Shown in pieces: positions 21,614 to 34,900 of a stretch of DNA of 64,000 bases. Source of the DNA: Paratinospora sagittata. Lineage: Eukaryota > Streptophyta > Magnoliopsida > Ranunculales > Menispermaceae. The stretch is taken from contig CM069600.1 in assembly GCA_035771175.1 (NCBI GenBank), positions 277,501-341,500 on the forward strand, read 5' to 3'. A program made the position numbers and the translations under genes. Within the stretch, counting starts at the first letter, position 1. Each line of letters starts with the position of its first letter. A model generated the notes under the pieces. That model did no database searches. It worked only from the letters and a program-made list of their open reading frames with translations, and was not told the origin of the DNA.

Positions 21614-23559
21614 GGATCAAGATCAACTATATATATATAGGAAGATTTTTTTTTTTTTTTTTTGTCAAAACATATATAGAAAGATTACTATCAAAGAAAC
21701 CCTTCAATATTATTCTATTTTGATCTATCTTCGATCATATTGAACTGATAAGAAGGTATCAGTAGGGCCATTGGGTATGGATAAAGTGGAACAATAGAAG
21801 AGAGAGAGGGGACACTTTGCTCCGTGGAATTGGAGCATGAAATATACATATATCACCATCTTACATAAAATTTTTCTTTATGACCATATTAATGCAGCAT
21901 GCATGCTACAGTCATTTTCTAGCTTTTACAAATGAAAAGTTAAGTTATTTATTGGATTTAAGGACCACATTTGATCACTATGATCAGCACTCCAACCCAC
22001 CCACCCACCCACCCTTAGCACAACTTTCACATGGGTTCATGAGCTGCACTGTATATATGTGTATTATTCTACCTTATCAACTCAACTTATAATTAATTAA
22101 AATTAACTCAAATCACCTTCCATTTAGATGCATGATCATGAGCACACAAATTAATTAGTATATATGAAATTGACATTTCCATTTTGGTTTATCAAGTTAT
22201 TAAATTCATTATATTTTTTTAATTTAGTTTTGGTTCTAACATAAATCCAGTTCAAACTAAACCAAAAACATCCCTATCTAAGGTATGTTGACATGGTTAT
22301 TCTATGTAACATCTACTTCTATTTAATTACGGTTTAAGCTCTAATATAATAGCTCAATTTTTTTTATATATAGATATAAGAAATATCTACTTTTTTTTTT
22401 TTAGGGCTGACACAAGAGTTAGAGGATGGTACTAGAATCAGAAAAAGTCGGGACCTCTCATTAATGTCAAGATAACAAGTACAATAGTGAATGGCATAAA
22501 GGGCCCGAATGGAGATCATGCGAACTAATTACTATGGTCTCGTTCTCACTTTTATTAAAAGAAAAAAAACTCTCTTATTTATAAAGAGAGATAATCGAAC
22601 ACCTGAAATGGTTCAGATGTACACCGTTAGAACTGACTAATGTTTGCTAAAAAATATTTACTTATAGTAAAGGTTTAAGCTAGCTCTAATATATATAACA
22701 AGTCAATTTTTTTTGTTTATTTCTATATTAGTTATATAATGAACAACTATTTTTTTACATTACCTTATACTTTTTGTAATTTTGCCAATAGATCTACAAA
22801 CATTGTCTTAATAAAATTGAGTTACTACACTTTTTGACATTTGATTCAATTTGATGTGAACACTCACTATTTCATGTTATAATTAATTAATTAGTTACTA
22901 AAGTGATGTTATGTTGAATTTATTTATTTGAAAAAGAAAAAATTATTATTAATTTATTTTCCTATAAAACAACAGCTAATGATAAACCCTTTATGCCATA
23001 GATTTTTTTCTTAAATTTACTTGGTATGGCTAGCCAGCTAGAAACCTTTCTCACCAAGGAGGAGGGAATCTTTATGCTGGAGGACACATCACCCATCTTT
23101 TATAATTGAAGGAAGGATCCATTGGCTTATGCTTTTAGCTAAACACACTTCTTGATTGGGACAAGGGTAGAATGTCATAATAATTGAGAAACTTCCTTCA
23201 ATTCAAGAAAAAAAAAAAAAAAACTTGTTTTTATATATAATGAAAATATAATTAAACTCTAAAGTCTCATTATTGTCTCTCAAAATTTTATTTTATTTCT
23301 TATTAATTTTTTGGCTTTCTTCAATGTATTATACATATATATATATATATATATTTACACATATCTATCCTTGTTTTTACTTTTAATTGAAAAGATATCA
23401 TACTTTTATAAGTAAAACATATTACCCTTTTACTCTCATGAAAAAAATATTTATTCATATCAACAATTCTTATGCCAAAAAAAAAACTACTAGGAGGTTG
23501 AATTCATAAATACAAGTATTTATAAGGTTTTGATTGACAATATCCAAATATTTTTACCA

Positions 23560-23880
23560 GTGGGACAAGGAGTTGGGAAGTGTCACCAATGGGCCCACAA
23601 AAAAATGGTCCAATAGGAGAGGACCACGACACCATGATCTGACTAAGTCTCGGTGTCTCCCAAATTGTAAGCGGAGATGTTGACTCATCTGACACGTGTC
23701 ACGGTCCCTTTTGATGGGCTGGATTAAGGAGGACCAACAATGGCTGCTGAGAATCAGCAATAACAGCTCTTGTCTTTACTAATAGGTGAGCAGTGAGCTA
23801 GTTAGCTGCCAAGTGGCACTAACGAATCTAGGTGGCACCACAATCAGATTTGATTTGGTAGGATCATCTAGGATTGCGTA
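23560..23880. promoter_or_regulatory. Motif-rich, locally GC-enriched island with a G-box palindrome
   Basis: In AT-rich DNA, this segment contains TGACACGTGTCA (23690-23701, a perfect 12-bp palindrome with a G-box core), a preceding TTGACTCA that combines a W-box TTGAC and TGACTCA, and CCAAT-type words. It is about 2.3 kb upstream of the FPF1-like gene. A distal enhancer is possible but is inference. Confidence 0.35.
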
Positions 23881-23964
23881 ACATCATATCATGAGTTGCA
23901 ATATTAGTTCACATTTAACAATTAATATGTAATTAATAATACTAAGCTAAACACTCATCCTCGA

Positions 23965-24055
23965 CAGTTCTGTTGGCTAACAAGTGGTATAATGCGTCTC
24001 AAACTCAAGACCTTTAGGCAACTGTACTTATACCAAACTATTGAACTAATTTATC
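23965..24055 (-). mobile_element. Partial SINE, related to 37554-37747
   Basis: The stretch from GTTGGCTAACAAGTGGTAT through CTCAAACTCAAGACCTTTAGG to CAAACTATTGAAC matches, with substitutions, the right part of the SINE at 37.6 kb, including its B-box region. Confidence 0.5.
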
Positions 24056-24183
24056 GTTAATTAATCTAAATACATAATGGCATATCAACCACAATTTACC
24101 GCAATACTATTAATTAAAAACATGCCTTTTTTATATTTTCTCTCTAAATTTTAGAAGTTGAGAGTTCAAGTCTCTATCTACAC

Positions 24184-24398
24184 AGGCCTTGTTTGGGACA
24201 ACGTCTGCCTTTAAACTTAAAAGTAATTTTTTCAAGTGCATGCCTCAGATGCAAAAGTTTGGGGGAGTGGCACTTTCATAAAATGCGAAAAAAGAGCATT
24301 TTGATTTACAAATGTTGAATGTCCAAACAATTCAAAAATTGTGTTCGGTAAATTTTTTTACTGTAACGCAACTTTTGCCGCCCTCCCAAACAAGGCCT
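24184..24398. mobile_element. MITE with 15-bp perfect terminal inverted repeats
   Basis: AGGCCTTGTTTGGGA (24184-24198) is exactly complementary to TCCCAAACAAGGCCT (24384-24398). The 215-bp element has no coding capacity. A target duplication was not obvious. Confidence 0.75.
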
Positions 24399-24724
24399 TA
24401 TATATATAAGAAATGTAATATTAGTTACATATACTATGATAGAAGTCCATGTTGCCTTTAACCCGTTTCGAGCCAATAGTTTTGAAAACTTGTATGTTTA
24501 TAAGATAAAATACCTATAATAGATCATTGTTTTATTTTCTTCAATGATCAAGGCCTCGGTGTATTTAATGTTATTTAAAATATATTACAATATTCATTAT
24601 AATCAATGTATATATATAAATTTTTCGCTCACACATTAACGTCCTTGGATGTTTGTGGTTATGACCTAGAGAATTAGTGGAGGTGGGCCCTTGATACCCC
24701 TAACTTCAAAAATAAAAAATTAAT

Positions 24725-24727
<3 letters not shown>

Positions 24728-24806
<79 letters not shown>
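24728..24806. repeat. (AT)n microsatellite
   Basis: An uninterrupted AT dinucleotide run of about 79 bp. Confidence 0.95.
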
Positions 24807-24809
<3 letters not shown>

Positions 24810-24950
24810 TAGATAAAGTTTTATGCAAACTATCAACTACTAATTAACAAATTCTTATTCAAATTTAAGATCTATTAACTATGAGCATATATATAGATAA
24901 AACATAATTGGAGGTAAGACGTACTCTATACATCGTCTTTTTCATGGACT

Positions 24951-25149
24951 TTTTTTTTTATGAGAAGAATCAATATTAATTGTTAGTTATATAACCAACT
25001 TTATCATCAGATTGTATTTTTCAGGAGGAATCAGGTCGGTTCTTGACTCATCAATCTCCCTCGTATCCTAGAGTGAGACAGTGGTAAGAGTTGAACCTGA
25101 AACCTTTAAGTTTTAAAGTCACTTCTTTACCAACTGCACCAACTCCATA
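24951..25149 (-). mobile_element. tRNA-derived SINE, same family as 34240-34460
   Basis: Read on the minus strand it has an A-box region (complement of 25130-25143, TTGGTGCAGTTGGT) and a B-box AGGTTCAACTCT (25087-25098), ending in the T run at 24951. The flanks carry near-duplicates, CTTTTTCATGGACT ending at 24950 and CTTTTCATAGACT ending at 25170, consistent with a target duplication. Confidence 0.75.
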
Positions 25150-25589
25150 TTAACATCCTTTTCATAGACTTTTTTTTTTTTTTTTTTTTGAATTCTTCTT
25201 CATTGGGAATCCTTTTCATGGACTTCAAAAGGGTAAAAACCTCTTGTAATGATTATGATATTACAAATGCAAAGTTTATAAATATTATGATTTTGAAGTT
25301 AATAAAAATAAATAAAGAAAGAAAGAAAGAAATAAAGAAAGAAAGAAGAAGAAGAAGAAGGAGAAGAAATGTAGGGGGTGGGTTGTGTAGAAATTTCTAC
25401 TGATGATCCTATCCCTATCACCATCGTCTTTACCCAAAGGTGTTGGGCATGTTCACGTGTACAGCATGTGATACGAGGTCAACAATTCATGGCTGTTGAC
25501 TACTACATAGCTAGAGAGATGTCCATAAGATTCCAATACACTACTACCACTACTACTTCTACTACAAGTAATATACAGAAGCTAGCTAG

Positions 25590-25624
<35 letters not shown>

Positions 25625-25823
25625 TAGATTCTCTTCTGTTCTGTACCCTTATTTAAAACCCATCTGGTCCCACTCTCCCAAACCCTAATCCTACCCTTCT
25701 TAATTTCTTGGACCCCACATTTATCTCCCAATATCACCATCAATATCTCTGCCAAATTACACCAAACATTCCTTCTTTAAAAATAAAATAAGATAAAAAA
25801 CCATTAATTCTTATACCCTCATG

Positions 25824-25831
25824 TATATAAA
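25824..25831 (+). promoter_or_regulatory. TATA box of the FPF1-like gene
   Basis: TATATAAA lies about 180 bp upstream of the ATG at 26003, which gives a leader of roughly 140 bp. A GA repeat (about 25597-25621) lies further upstream. Confidence 0.6.
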
Positions 25832-26002
25832 CGCCTCTCCAGTACTCTCGTTCAGCAACAACACAATCTCATCACCTACACACATACACATACATACCCA
25901 GAAGCTAGCTATATATCCAACAATTAATACTACTACTTCTTCTTGCTAGCTAGCTCTTGATATATACTAAGTAGTTGTAGTACGTTTTTGTGGGAAGAAA
26001 GA

Positions 26003-26308
26003 ATGGCAGGAGTTTGGGTGTTTAGGAATGGGGTGATAAGGCTAGTGGAGAACCCCCCAGCAGGAGCTGAGAAAGTTTTGATGTTTGTTCCAACAGGTGA
26101 AGTAATCTCATCTTACTCATCACTCGAGAGAATTCTTGGTGGGTTAGGTTGGGAAAGGTATTATGATGACCCATCACTGCTTCAATTCCACAAAGCTTTT
26201 TCCATTGATCTCATCTCTCTTCCTAAAGATTTCTCCAAGCTCAGATCAGTTCACATGTTTGATATTGTTGTCAAAAACCCTGACAAGTTCAGAGTTGTCT
26301 GTTCTTGA
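26003..26308 (+). CDS. Flowering-promoting factor 1-like protein
   Basis: A single-exon gene of 101 residues, full length for the FPF1/FLP family, small plant-specific proteins linked to flowering competence, gibberellin response and cell elongation, with unknown biochemical activity. Family hallmarks run end to end: [62 protein letters not shown] and MFDIVVKNP. The ATG at 26003 begins the conserved block; an upstream in-frame codon at 25988 is TTG and is not the start. The C terminus (FRVVCS) is short. Expression is probably from the TATA at 25824. Confidence 0.95.
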   Translation: MAGVWVFRNGVIRLVENPPAGAEKVLMFVPTGEVISSYSSLERILGGLGWERYYDDPSLLQFHKAFSIDLISLPKDFSKLRSVHMFDIVVKNPDKFRVVCS

Positions 26309-26451
26309 TCCTTCAGCTTCTTCTCTACTACTACTTGCTGCTGGTTCTGATGATTTATTAGGTGTGTATGGTTTTGTATTATTATATAATTCTAGCTAGC
26401 TACTTGTGTTTTTTTCTCATTGGTGGTGGTGTAGAAATTAATTAAGGGTGG

Positions 26452-26487
<36 letters not shown>

Positions 26488-26792
26488 GGTAATTAGGAAA
26501 CCATATATATTATTATTATTATGGCTTGATTTCATGTTCATTTTTTTGGGGGGGCTTGTTTTGAATTCAGGGTTGTATGTTTGTATTGTAAAAAATTAAG
26601 TTTCATGTGATTAATGAGATAGTACTGTTTCAAGGTTTGCATTTGAAGTGATGATCATCATGATTTGTTTGCAATGCAGCACCTAGCTTATACTAATTAA
26701 TAGTATTGAACTAATCCGCAAGAATCAATGAGAGAGCACATAACAGCAATTCAATTGAACAGTACTATTACTACTACTACTAGAGCTGTTAT

Positions 26793-26796
<4 letters not shown>

Positions 26797-26869
<73 letters not shown>
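26797..26869. repeat. (AT)n microsatellite
   Basis: An AT run of about 73 bp, 490 bp beyond the FPF1-like stop codon. Confidence 0.95.
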
Positions 26870-26872
<3 letters not shown>

Positions 26873-27418
26873 GCATCCAATCATGACTGAGAATTAACTA
26901 TCAAATACGATGTGGAAACCAAAATTGCACATGGAAAAAATACACATCCAGGGGCCCATTAATTTTTCTTCATTCTAATAATTTCCTCCCCCTATATATA
27001 TATGTATTTTGAATGAAGCCCTTCATTTATTCCTTTAACATACTAAAAAATATATATAATGCCCTATATATTTTTCATGGATTTATTCACATTCTCTCTC
27101 TTTTTCTTTCTATTTATATATATATATATATGATGGTGGTCAAAATAAATAAATATAAAAAGGGTCAGAGTCAGGGGTCAAGGGAGGTGTAGTGGGCAAT
27201 TTGTTAATTACACATAATTCAGAAGATGCCAAATTTAAGTGAAGGGTTTGGCAGACACAAACACATAAACGAAGGAAAGTGTACTTTTGGCTTACAGCAA
27301 AAGCAGAGAGTGAAGAAGACAAAGGCCTCGTGAGAGGGAAAGATTTTTGATTGGGTGGTACTGCTTCTACCTAGGGTCCCACTCAAGATAGTGAAGTTAG
27401 TGAGGGGGTGGTGGAGTT

Positions 27419-27551
27419 CACGTGAGGCAGGTGATGAACAGGTGCTTCTGATCAAATGCTTGATCACCACGTGTCCCTCACTACAGTGCCAATATTACTG
27501 GTGCCCCCATTTCAACAGTGGTCTCACGTGATAGCTTGTCCTTTCCACGTG
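27419..27551. promoter_or_regulatory. Cluster of four perfect G-boxes (CACGTG)
   Basis: CACGTG occurs at 27419-27424, 27468-27473, 27525-27530 and 27546-27551. Two sit in the CCACGTGTCC context typical of abscisic-acid response elements bound by bZIP factors. The nearest gene ends are the FPF1-like stop (1.1 kb left) and the SmF stop (1.4 kb right), so the target is unclear. Confidence 0.5.
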
Positions 27552-28933
27552 TCCATGTGGACCTGAAAGGCCCTCACACCACTCACCAACTATAGGATAT
27601 ATATATATATATATAGGGTGGGCTTTTTCCCATTAAAATTAATTAAAATCAAAATCTATACTCAATTTGGATAGCCTTTGGAGTGCTATCCAAACCATTC
27701 AAATCTTTCTAATTTCTTAAATATACTTATGCTCTCAATATTATTTGAAGATACAAGGTAATAATAGAGGCAGAGCTAGACAAACTTGAAATAACATCAT
27801 AGATAACAATAATTAAAAAATATATAACTAAATATATAACTATTTATAATTTAATATTGACTTAACTCTAACTATGTGCATCACTCCAAATCAAAAGTTT
27901 AATTCTCTTTTTCTTACAAATAAATAAAAGTTTTTTTTCTTCCCTAATAAAAGTTAAAACAAAATCATAATAATTAATTAATAAAATTCTTATTCGATTC
28001 CCTTATACCCCTCGAACATTGTATTAGCACTTCTTTAAAAAAAAAAAAAAAAACAATAAAAGGAAAACAACCCTCACTATGTGCATTGAGACCATAACAT
28101 AAAAGATATATCCTATAAAATTCTCCAAAGATAAAAAGATATTTAAACCCAACTTAAAACTTCTTCCAAGTAGTTTGACCAAGCTGGCAGCTCTTGCCAG
28201 CATCACGATGATGATTTGCATTTAAGACATTTAGATGGATGTCGACATCAATATCAGCAACAATATAAATATCAAAGTTGTAGTGAAGACAAATAATATT
28301 AATTGTAGATTTCAATTCAGCACAAAATATTAAATATAAATATATGATAATCAGAACAATCTTTCTTCAAGTGTATGCAACCATCAGAATAACCCTTGGA
28401 GTTAGTCAGAAATTCTCATAGAATGTTAGCCATATGAAACAGTTGGAGATCTGTCACAGAAATCAAATCCATTTAAATGATCATACTACTACAACCACAA
28501 TCTTCTTCCCTAGATATCATCAAAATATAGTATAAGAGAGTGAAGATTATACTAAAGTCTATTTCAATCAAGAGTCTCAGCAAAAAGAAAGCGAAACATC
28601 AAAACCCTAATCGAAAGACGAATGAATTGCAGACAAAAATGTGCTAGTCACAGAAAACACTAAGATAAACCATGTCTGAAACAAGGGAGAGATTTTAAGG
28701 TAGTTTGTTACATGGAACTTGTTCCTTCAGCTACACATGATAGAATTAAAACTATTAACTAGTAACATTCAAGAAAGTTTAAAAATCTACCATAATTTTC
28801 TTATATTTCAACAAGTGCATGGACAGCCTACACAAGAACATACATATATCAATTGCTCTGTGATCGAATCACCTGCCCAAGTGCCAGATGCATCATCGCC
28901 TCCCCCCCCCCAGGTAAGACCACACTCTTAACA

Positions 28934-31900
28934 TCAGTCAGCATCTTCAATCTCTTCATCCTCAGGTACACCTCGAAGATAGAGAACGTTATTACATCTG
29001 CAAATTCAAGGTACAAGATGATAAAGCGGTAATTAGTCCGAATTTCAGACACTGGATCAAGCTAAAACTTCTACCAACAAAATGGTATGCAGCAGTATCA
29101 AAAAAATATATAAAATAAATAAATTATGTTTGGCACTTGGCACTCACAACTTTAGTATGCTAACAAGTACTTCATTACGATTTATCTTCATGTCTACTTT
29201 TAGACAAAGATTTTACATATTCAAATACCCAAGTAGTAAATACGGACCAACATGTTTAATACAAGTTATATACCTTATCCTCATTCCACATTTGGATCGT
29301 ATACAACTGAAATTTGATATTTTGACCTAGCAGTTATGCTTTCATAGGGCCTTTAATGAAACATGCTAGGGAAGGTAAAGAACTGTTGTGAGGTAGCTAC
29401 AACCCTTTGCATTCATTGCACCCATACCCATATCAATGTTCTTAAATGACAGAACATGACAAACATTAGCAATAATACACACACACGCGCGCGCACACGC
29501 ACATTTACCTGATAAGAATTTCTCCGAGATTCCCCGTAAATTTTCCGTCAATATATTCTTCAGTATTGGCGAGCTGCATAAGAAATTTAACGGATAAGAA
29601 GTTGCCAAGTTAATTAACAAGCCATTTGGCTTACAAGTTTCTATGTTTCAGCAACTGTTAGCAGGAATGTTAATTCATATGCCTATTTCAGATGTTCCAT
29701 ACGCGATCCTACTTATTTTCTTCTAGAGAAGTCACACGATCTCATAATCTATAAACAACTTAATATGTAACTAATTTAGATACTAAATTAGATCTCATGA
29801 CATGGAACTCAGAGCATGATATTTTAGATCTAAAAGTGATACCTGTAGGTTCATGTACGAATCAACGGAGACAAGATAACCTGAAAATAGCAAGCAGTAA
29901 AAGATGTAAACAAATCAACCATGAGTCTAAATATATCTCAACCAAAAGGAAACAAAAGACAAATAGAAGAGATTACCTTTGTACTCCATTCCCCACTTGA
30001 GCTTTACCATGACAGGTTTTCCAGTCAAATTGTTCAAGAATGGTTTGGGATTAACTGGTACTGACTGCAAGATTAGGAAAACAAAAAGAGAAATAAGGTA
30101 CAGAAAACAGAGAAGAAAATTAATGATGCAAGGTATAGCTCAAGCACATGACAATATTTGAGTAATAAGATGTTGATATTTTGATATTGAGATCTGCCTA
30201 TCACAAGTTAGCATTTCAACAGAGTGCATACCTCCAAGTTATGTCATTTATGACATCATTCAACTACTTTTTAATTCATTCAGAAAACATTGTAACGGTA
30301 TTGAAAACTTCATTTCAACATAATATCCCACCTCTATACTTGAAACATTTCCGCTTGAATAAATATGAATGCATAGGGGTGTCATCAGTTCGGATTGGAT
30401 CGGTTTAGACCCCAAACCGCTAACCGAATTGATGGGCATAGGATTGGCTTTTTGTAAACCAATCCGAACCGATTATACCCTCCTAAACCGAACCAATTCG
30501 GTTTGGGTTAATCGGTTTACATTTTAAACCAATAAAATATTTTAAAAAAAAATTAAAATAAACACATATTGCAAATAATACACCATAATCATGTAATGTT
30601 ACAAAAAAATATTATTTCATCAACATATCATGTTGCATCAATACCCACATAAAAATATTTAACATACATAGTATAATAATACAGCATAACCATGATCAGT
30701 TCGATTTGGTTTACCATCGGTTTTCAGGACCTCGACCCGCAACCCGAACCAAACCAATTGGCTTATAAAACTCCCAACCCGAAACCGAACCGACTGGAGC
30801 AAAAAAACCGAACCGAACCGTTTGACTTGGTTCGGTTTCGCAGTTTGAACCAACCCACTAACACCCCTATGAACGCATGCCTTATTGTGGCAAACTGCGA
30901 TTAGCCCTCTACCCAGTGATTGTTCCCAACAAACTACACATTTGTGAAAAATGTGTGTATGGCTATCAGTATACAACTTCCATACAAAGAGATTAATAGT
31001 GCATATGTCGTTGCATCAAGATAATTTTTTTTTTCTTTTTGGCTTTACATATCTTGAAGATGCATTCAATTCACCCAAGAGCTATCAACAATGATGGTGT
31101 GTTTTAATCTACTAGTATGCGTTAACATGCATTGCACATGATTTTTACTATTGATTAATGAAAATTTTAAAATATATTAACTAAACTTTTAATCTTTTTA
31201 ATTATCATTGTCCATAGCCAGTACTACTATTGAGATTATTATTTTAAATTTAAATAGTAACTATTATCTCACATCATATTAAGTAAACATTAAGAATATA
31301 AAACAACCATATCATGACCAAAAGTGCAATATTGTAATTTACATTAAACAAGAGCCCAAGCACTTAAAATAGTTCTTAAAAAGTAAAACCACCTTAATCT
31401 TTGAAGTGCTCGAAACTGGTACCTATGTTACCTAGACTCTATACTTTAGCTCGACGTACCCGTGTCTAATACTTCATGATACGACATAAATATGAAATAT
31501 GTGTCCAACACTTTTAAATTTTAGAATATTACTATGTAGACTATCCAATAGAAATTAGAGAAAGCATGAAAGAAGATCATAACTAATAGATAAACAATAA
31601 ATGAGTGAAAAAAAAGGAAAAGAACAACATATAATATAGTTGAGTCCTCATATCCTAGAATTTGAAAATGAACAAGTCAGACCTCCAGAAATGTACCCAT
31701 ATCCGACACTCATACCCGAGTCCAAACACATAAAACAAATGAAAATCAAATAAGCGATAAAAAATATTTTTTAAAGGGGCCTCTACCAAGAAAGGCCCTT
31801 AGTATAATCTCAAACCCATACCCGAGTCCAAACACATAAAACAAATGAAGATCAAATAAGCGATAAAAAATATTTTTTTAAAGGGGCCTCTACCAAGAAA

Positions 31901-34900
31901 GGCCCTTAGTATAATCTCAAGCCCTAGCCCCAGCCTTGAGATATTCCCATATTTAATGAATAAACTAAGCTCCTAATACAACTCAAATACTATATCAATC
32001 ATAGACCATTATAACTAGGATTCTTACTCAATCTAAAACTCTCAATTAAAGCTCGAGTCAGTCCAACACAGCAATGAGTTATTCTAATAGAAAATTGAAG
32101 ATATTGTCCAAGAGGAATCTCCCATCATCTTCAAGCTTTAAATGGAAATTGATAAGACAAATTGGAAATTTTAAAAGTCATTATGCTTCAAAGTTTCACA
32201 ACGAGATGTATCATGCAACAGAATGGAATTCAATTTGATGAAATAAAATAAATTATTGAAGTGAGAAGAAGAAAGGACCAAACTCATTCTCTTAGTTATA
32301 TGCAACAGAAACAAACCTAAGCTTTCAAAAGCTCAAATTTGTCTAATTCGGATATAAAGAAATTAAAAAATAGTTTTAAGTCAGAATTTCAGCATAAAAT
32401 TATTTTAAAAATGGTTATTCCTAGAGTTAATTTGATTTTGTGTCAATTTTCAAATTTTACAATTTGATTTTATCTTTATATTTCAAACAATGTTATCAAG
32501 GTGTGTGCCTTAGTGCGCCACAGGGCGCACATGTTGCGCCTCAAAACTTGAAAAGGCAGGGCCTTTTTAATCTGGAATGCACCTTAATGCGTCTCACTTT
32601 CCTACCCCTCTTTTTTTAAAAAAAATTATTTAATCATGAAATAAGTAATGTACTATATACTTTTTTTTCTTCTTTTCTTTGAACTAATATACATAATATG
32701 ATAATACACATAGAAAACAGAAAATATTAAAGGAAAATTGTGTTCTGCTTTTATAACACAATAAGAAGTTGTTACCATGGTGTCACAGTTGCTACTTGTT
32801 CTTGTTTTCTTTTGCATTTATTGCTTTTAATTCAATTTTAAATATCAAAAGAAATTAATCTAATGCTAATAACATCTATGAAATAGAAAAATTAGTGCTA
32901 CTAAGAACATTATGATGTATAATGAAAAAAATTTAAAACTGTTATTGATTTTTATCTTTTTTCAAAATCTTTTACATAAAATTAATGTATAACTAAGCTT
33001 TTTAAGATTTTTGCGCCACCCTTTATTCAAGCGTGCGCCTTGTGCCTCTGGCACTAAGGCCCCTCATCGCCTTAGGTGCCCCTTGCACCTTTAACTACCT
33101 TTGTTAAACCCTAAACCCTTTAACTACCTTTGTTTCAAGTTGAATCTTATAATTCAACCAAAAACTTCTGATTCAACTATTTATTTATTTGCAAAATCAA
33201 GTTGGTGTTAGTCTGATTTGTTACAATTCAAGACTTCAAGTTGGATATCACATTGATTTAATACCTACGATAATGACATGAAATACAATATCAAGCATTA
33301 CATGTTGATTATTTGCTCATGCATATGACATATGTTTGAAAATCATGTAAAAATCAAATGCTACTAGATTTCATCAAATCAGTCAATCTTCTCAAACAGT
33401 CATATCCCTAGTTTATATATATCAAGAACTCTCCTAAAGGGTCAATGAATATGTGTCTACTGACTCTACCCCTCTTTTCTACCCCTCTTTTCCTACTTAT
33501 TAAGAACATTTGACTGGAGCCCAACGAACACAATTTATTCCCAACAAAAAGGTTGTCCCTATGTAATTAGCCACTTATCCCCGGGAAACACCATCTTAAG
33601 TAAAGCTAATGATTGCTATGGTACCAAGTTCTAAAGCACGCTGATTGTATTCATGTGCAGAAATAAGTTTAGCGAGAAAGAAACAAAATATTTTTTTTAT
33701 TTTTTATATAATAGGTAGATTACAAAATAGAGCACCAGCAGTACTCTTAATAGCTCACGTTATGACCATCTCCAACACGCAGATACTCTCAACAGCACCA
33801 TGTATTGTTCTCTCACCAACTCGAATCTAAACACAAACATAGTTTAGGCAAAAAATAAGTTATGATTGTATGCTGGAACCAAAAAACATATATTGGAAAC
33901 GTATGAGAGGTGACATAAGGGACTCCCAATACCATTTTGAGTATAGGGCATAACATGAGGACAAGCATCTACCACCGTGGGCCAAGAGAAGGGTCAATGC
34001 ACACTCTGCTTTGCTAAAAAGGTTATTTGAACCTATGATCTTTAAGTTACATCACTGAAATGAGATATATGATATTTCAAAGCAGAAAACACATTGAAAA
34101 TAACAGGTTTTGCTTGCTACGGTATTAGAAATGAACGCTGGCTGTGTAGAAGAGGACATTGTACTATTGATGAAACGTGAATCTATATTGGTGCAATCAT
34201 TTCAAAACATTTTTTTAAAGTACTCATTTTCTTTTCTTTTCTTTTTTTTTTTTTCTTTTTTGAGAAGAAACAATGTTAGTAGTTAGTTGTATAACCAGCT
34301 TCATCACCATACGGTCCATACCGCACTTTCGGGGAGGTATCAAGCTCATTCCTGACCCATTAATCCACCTCACCCCTTAGGGTAAGGCAGTGACAAGAGT
34401 TGAACCTAGAACTTTTGGGTTCCAAAGCCCACCTCTTTACCAACTGCACCAACTCCACGTTGGCTTTATAATGTCCTCTCTTATTATATAATATATCCAA
34501 CTAACCTCTTCAGAACTATTTATATATCTCATTTAACTGCTAAATTCACACAATCTACTCAACTTTTAAATAAATACGACATTCATGACAGCTCGATCTC
34601 GTAAATCGGTATATGTTAGAACATTCCATTTCAAAAATTGGCCACGCATAGGTAGAACATTCTAGATCTCCATCGCATTCACCATCTAGAAGCAAAAAAC
34701 AAAAAAACAACTACAATGCCTACAACTCTCGACTGATAAGATTCAACGCAAAAAATTGCTACAAAAAGCCAAAAGAAGTCTTCTACATGCGCAAAAAAAC
34801 CTATTCAACAATAAAAATTAAAATTAAAAAAAAAAGGTAATCAGGATGAAGATTTTCCAAAAAAAAATTGCCACATATGTAGAACTGTGTAGATCTGCAT

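Larger units (their letters stand above)
16649..25822. other. 9-kb gene-poor, TE-rich interval
   Basis: I find no supportable gene here. From left to right there is a three-copy 166-bp tandem array (16992-17490), a GT microsatellite (18298-18319), SINEs (19171-19455, 19890-20101, 21355-21613), TA tracts, a CACC run (21996-22013), a moderately GC-rich island with a 12-bp G-box palindrome (23560-23880), a partial SINE (23965-24055), a MITE (24184-24398), a long (AT)n (24728-24806), another SINE (24951-25149) and then the FPF1 promoter. A coding-like scrap at 20611-20745 is listed as rejected. Confidence 0.6.
26309..28933. other. Gene-free region between FPF1-like and SmF
   Basis: Two genes converge here with 2.6 kb between stop codons. 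After the presumed FPF1 3' UTR come TA tracts (about 26455-26483 and 26797-26869), then a less AT-rich stretch (27150-27600) with four G-boxes, then plain AT-rich DNA. No exon or element could be supported. Confidence 0.55.

Noticed and set aside
25988..26002. Five-codon N-terminal extension of the FPF1-like protein
   Set aside because: It starts at TTG; family similarity begins at the ATG at 26003.
28172..28205. Possible microRNA hairpin near GCTGGCA/TGCCAGC
   Set aside because: The stem is only about 7-8 bp with a short loop, and it matches no miRNA I can recall.
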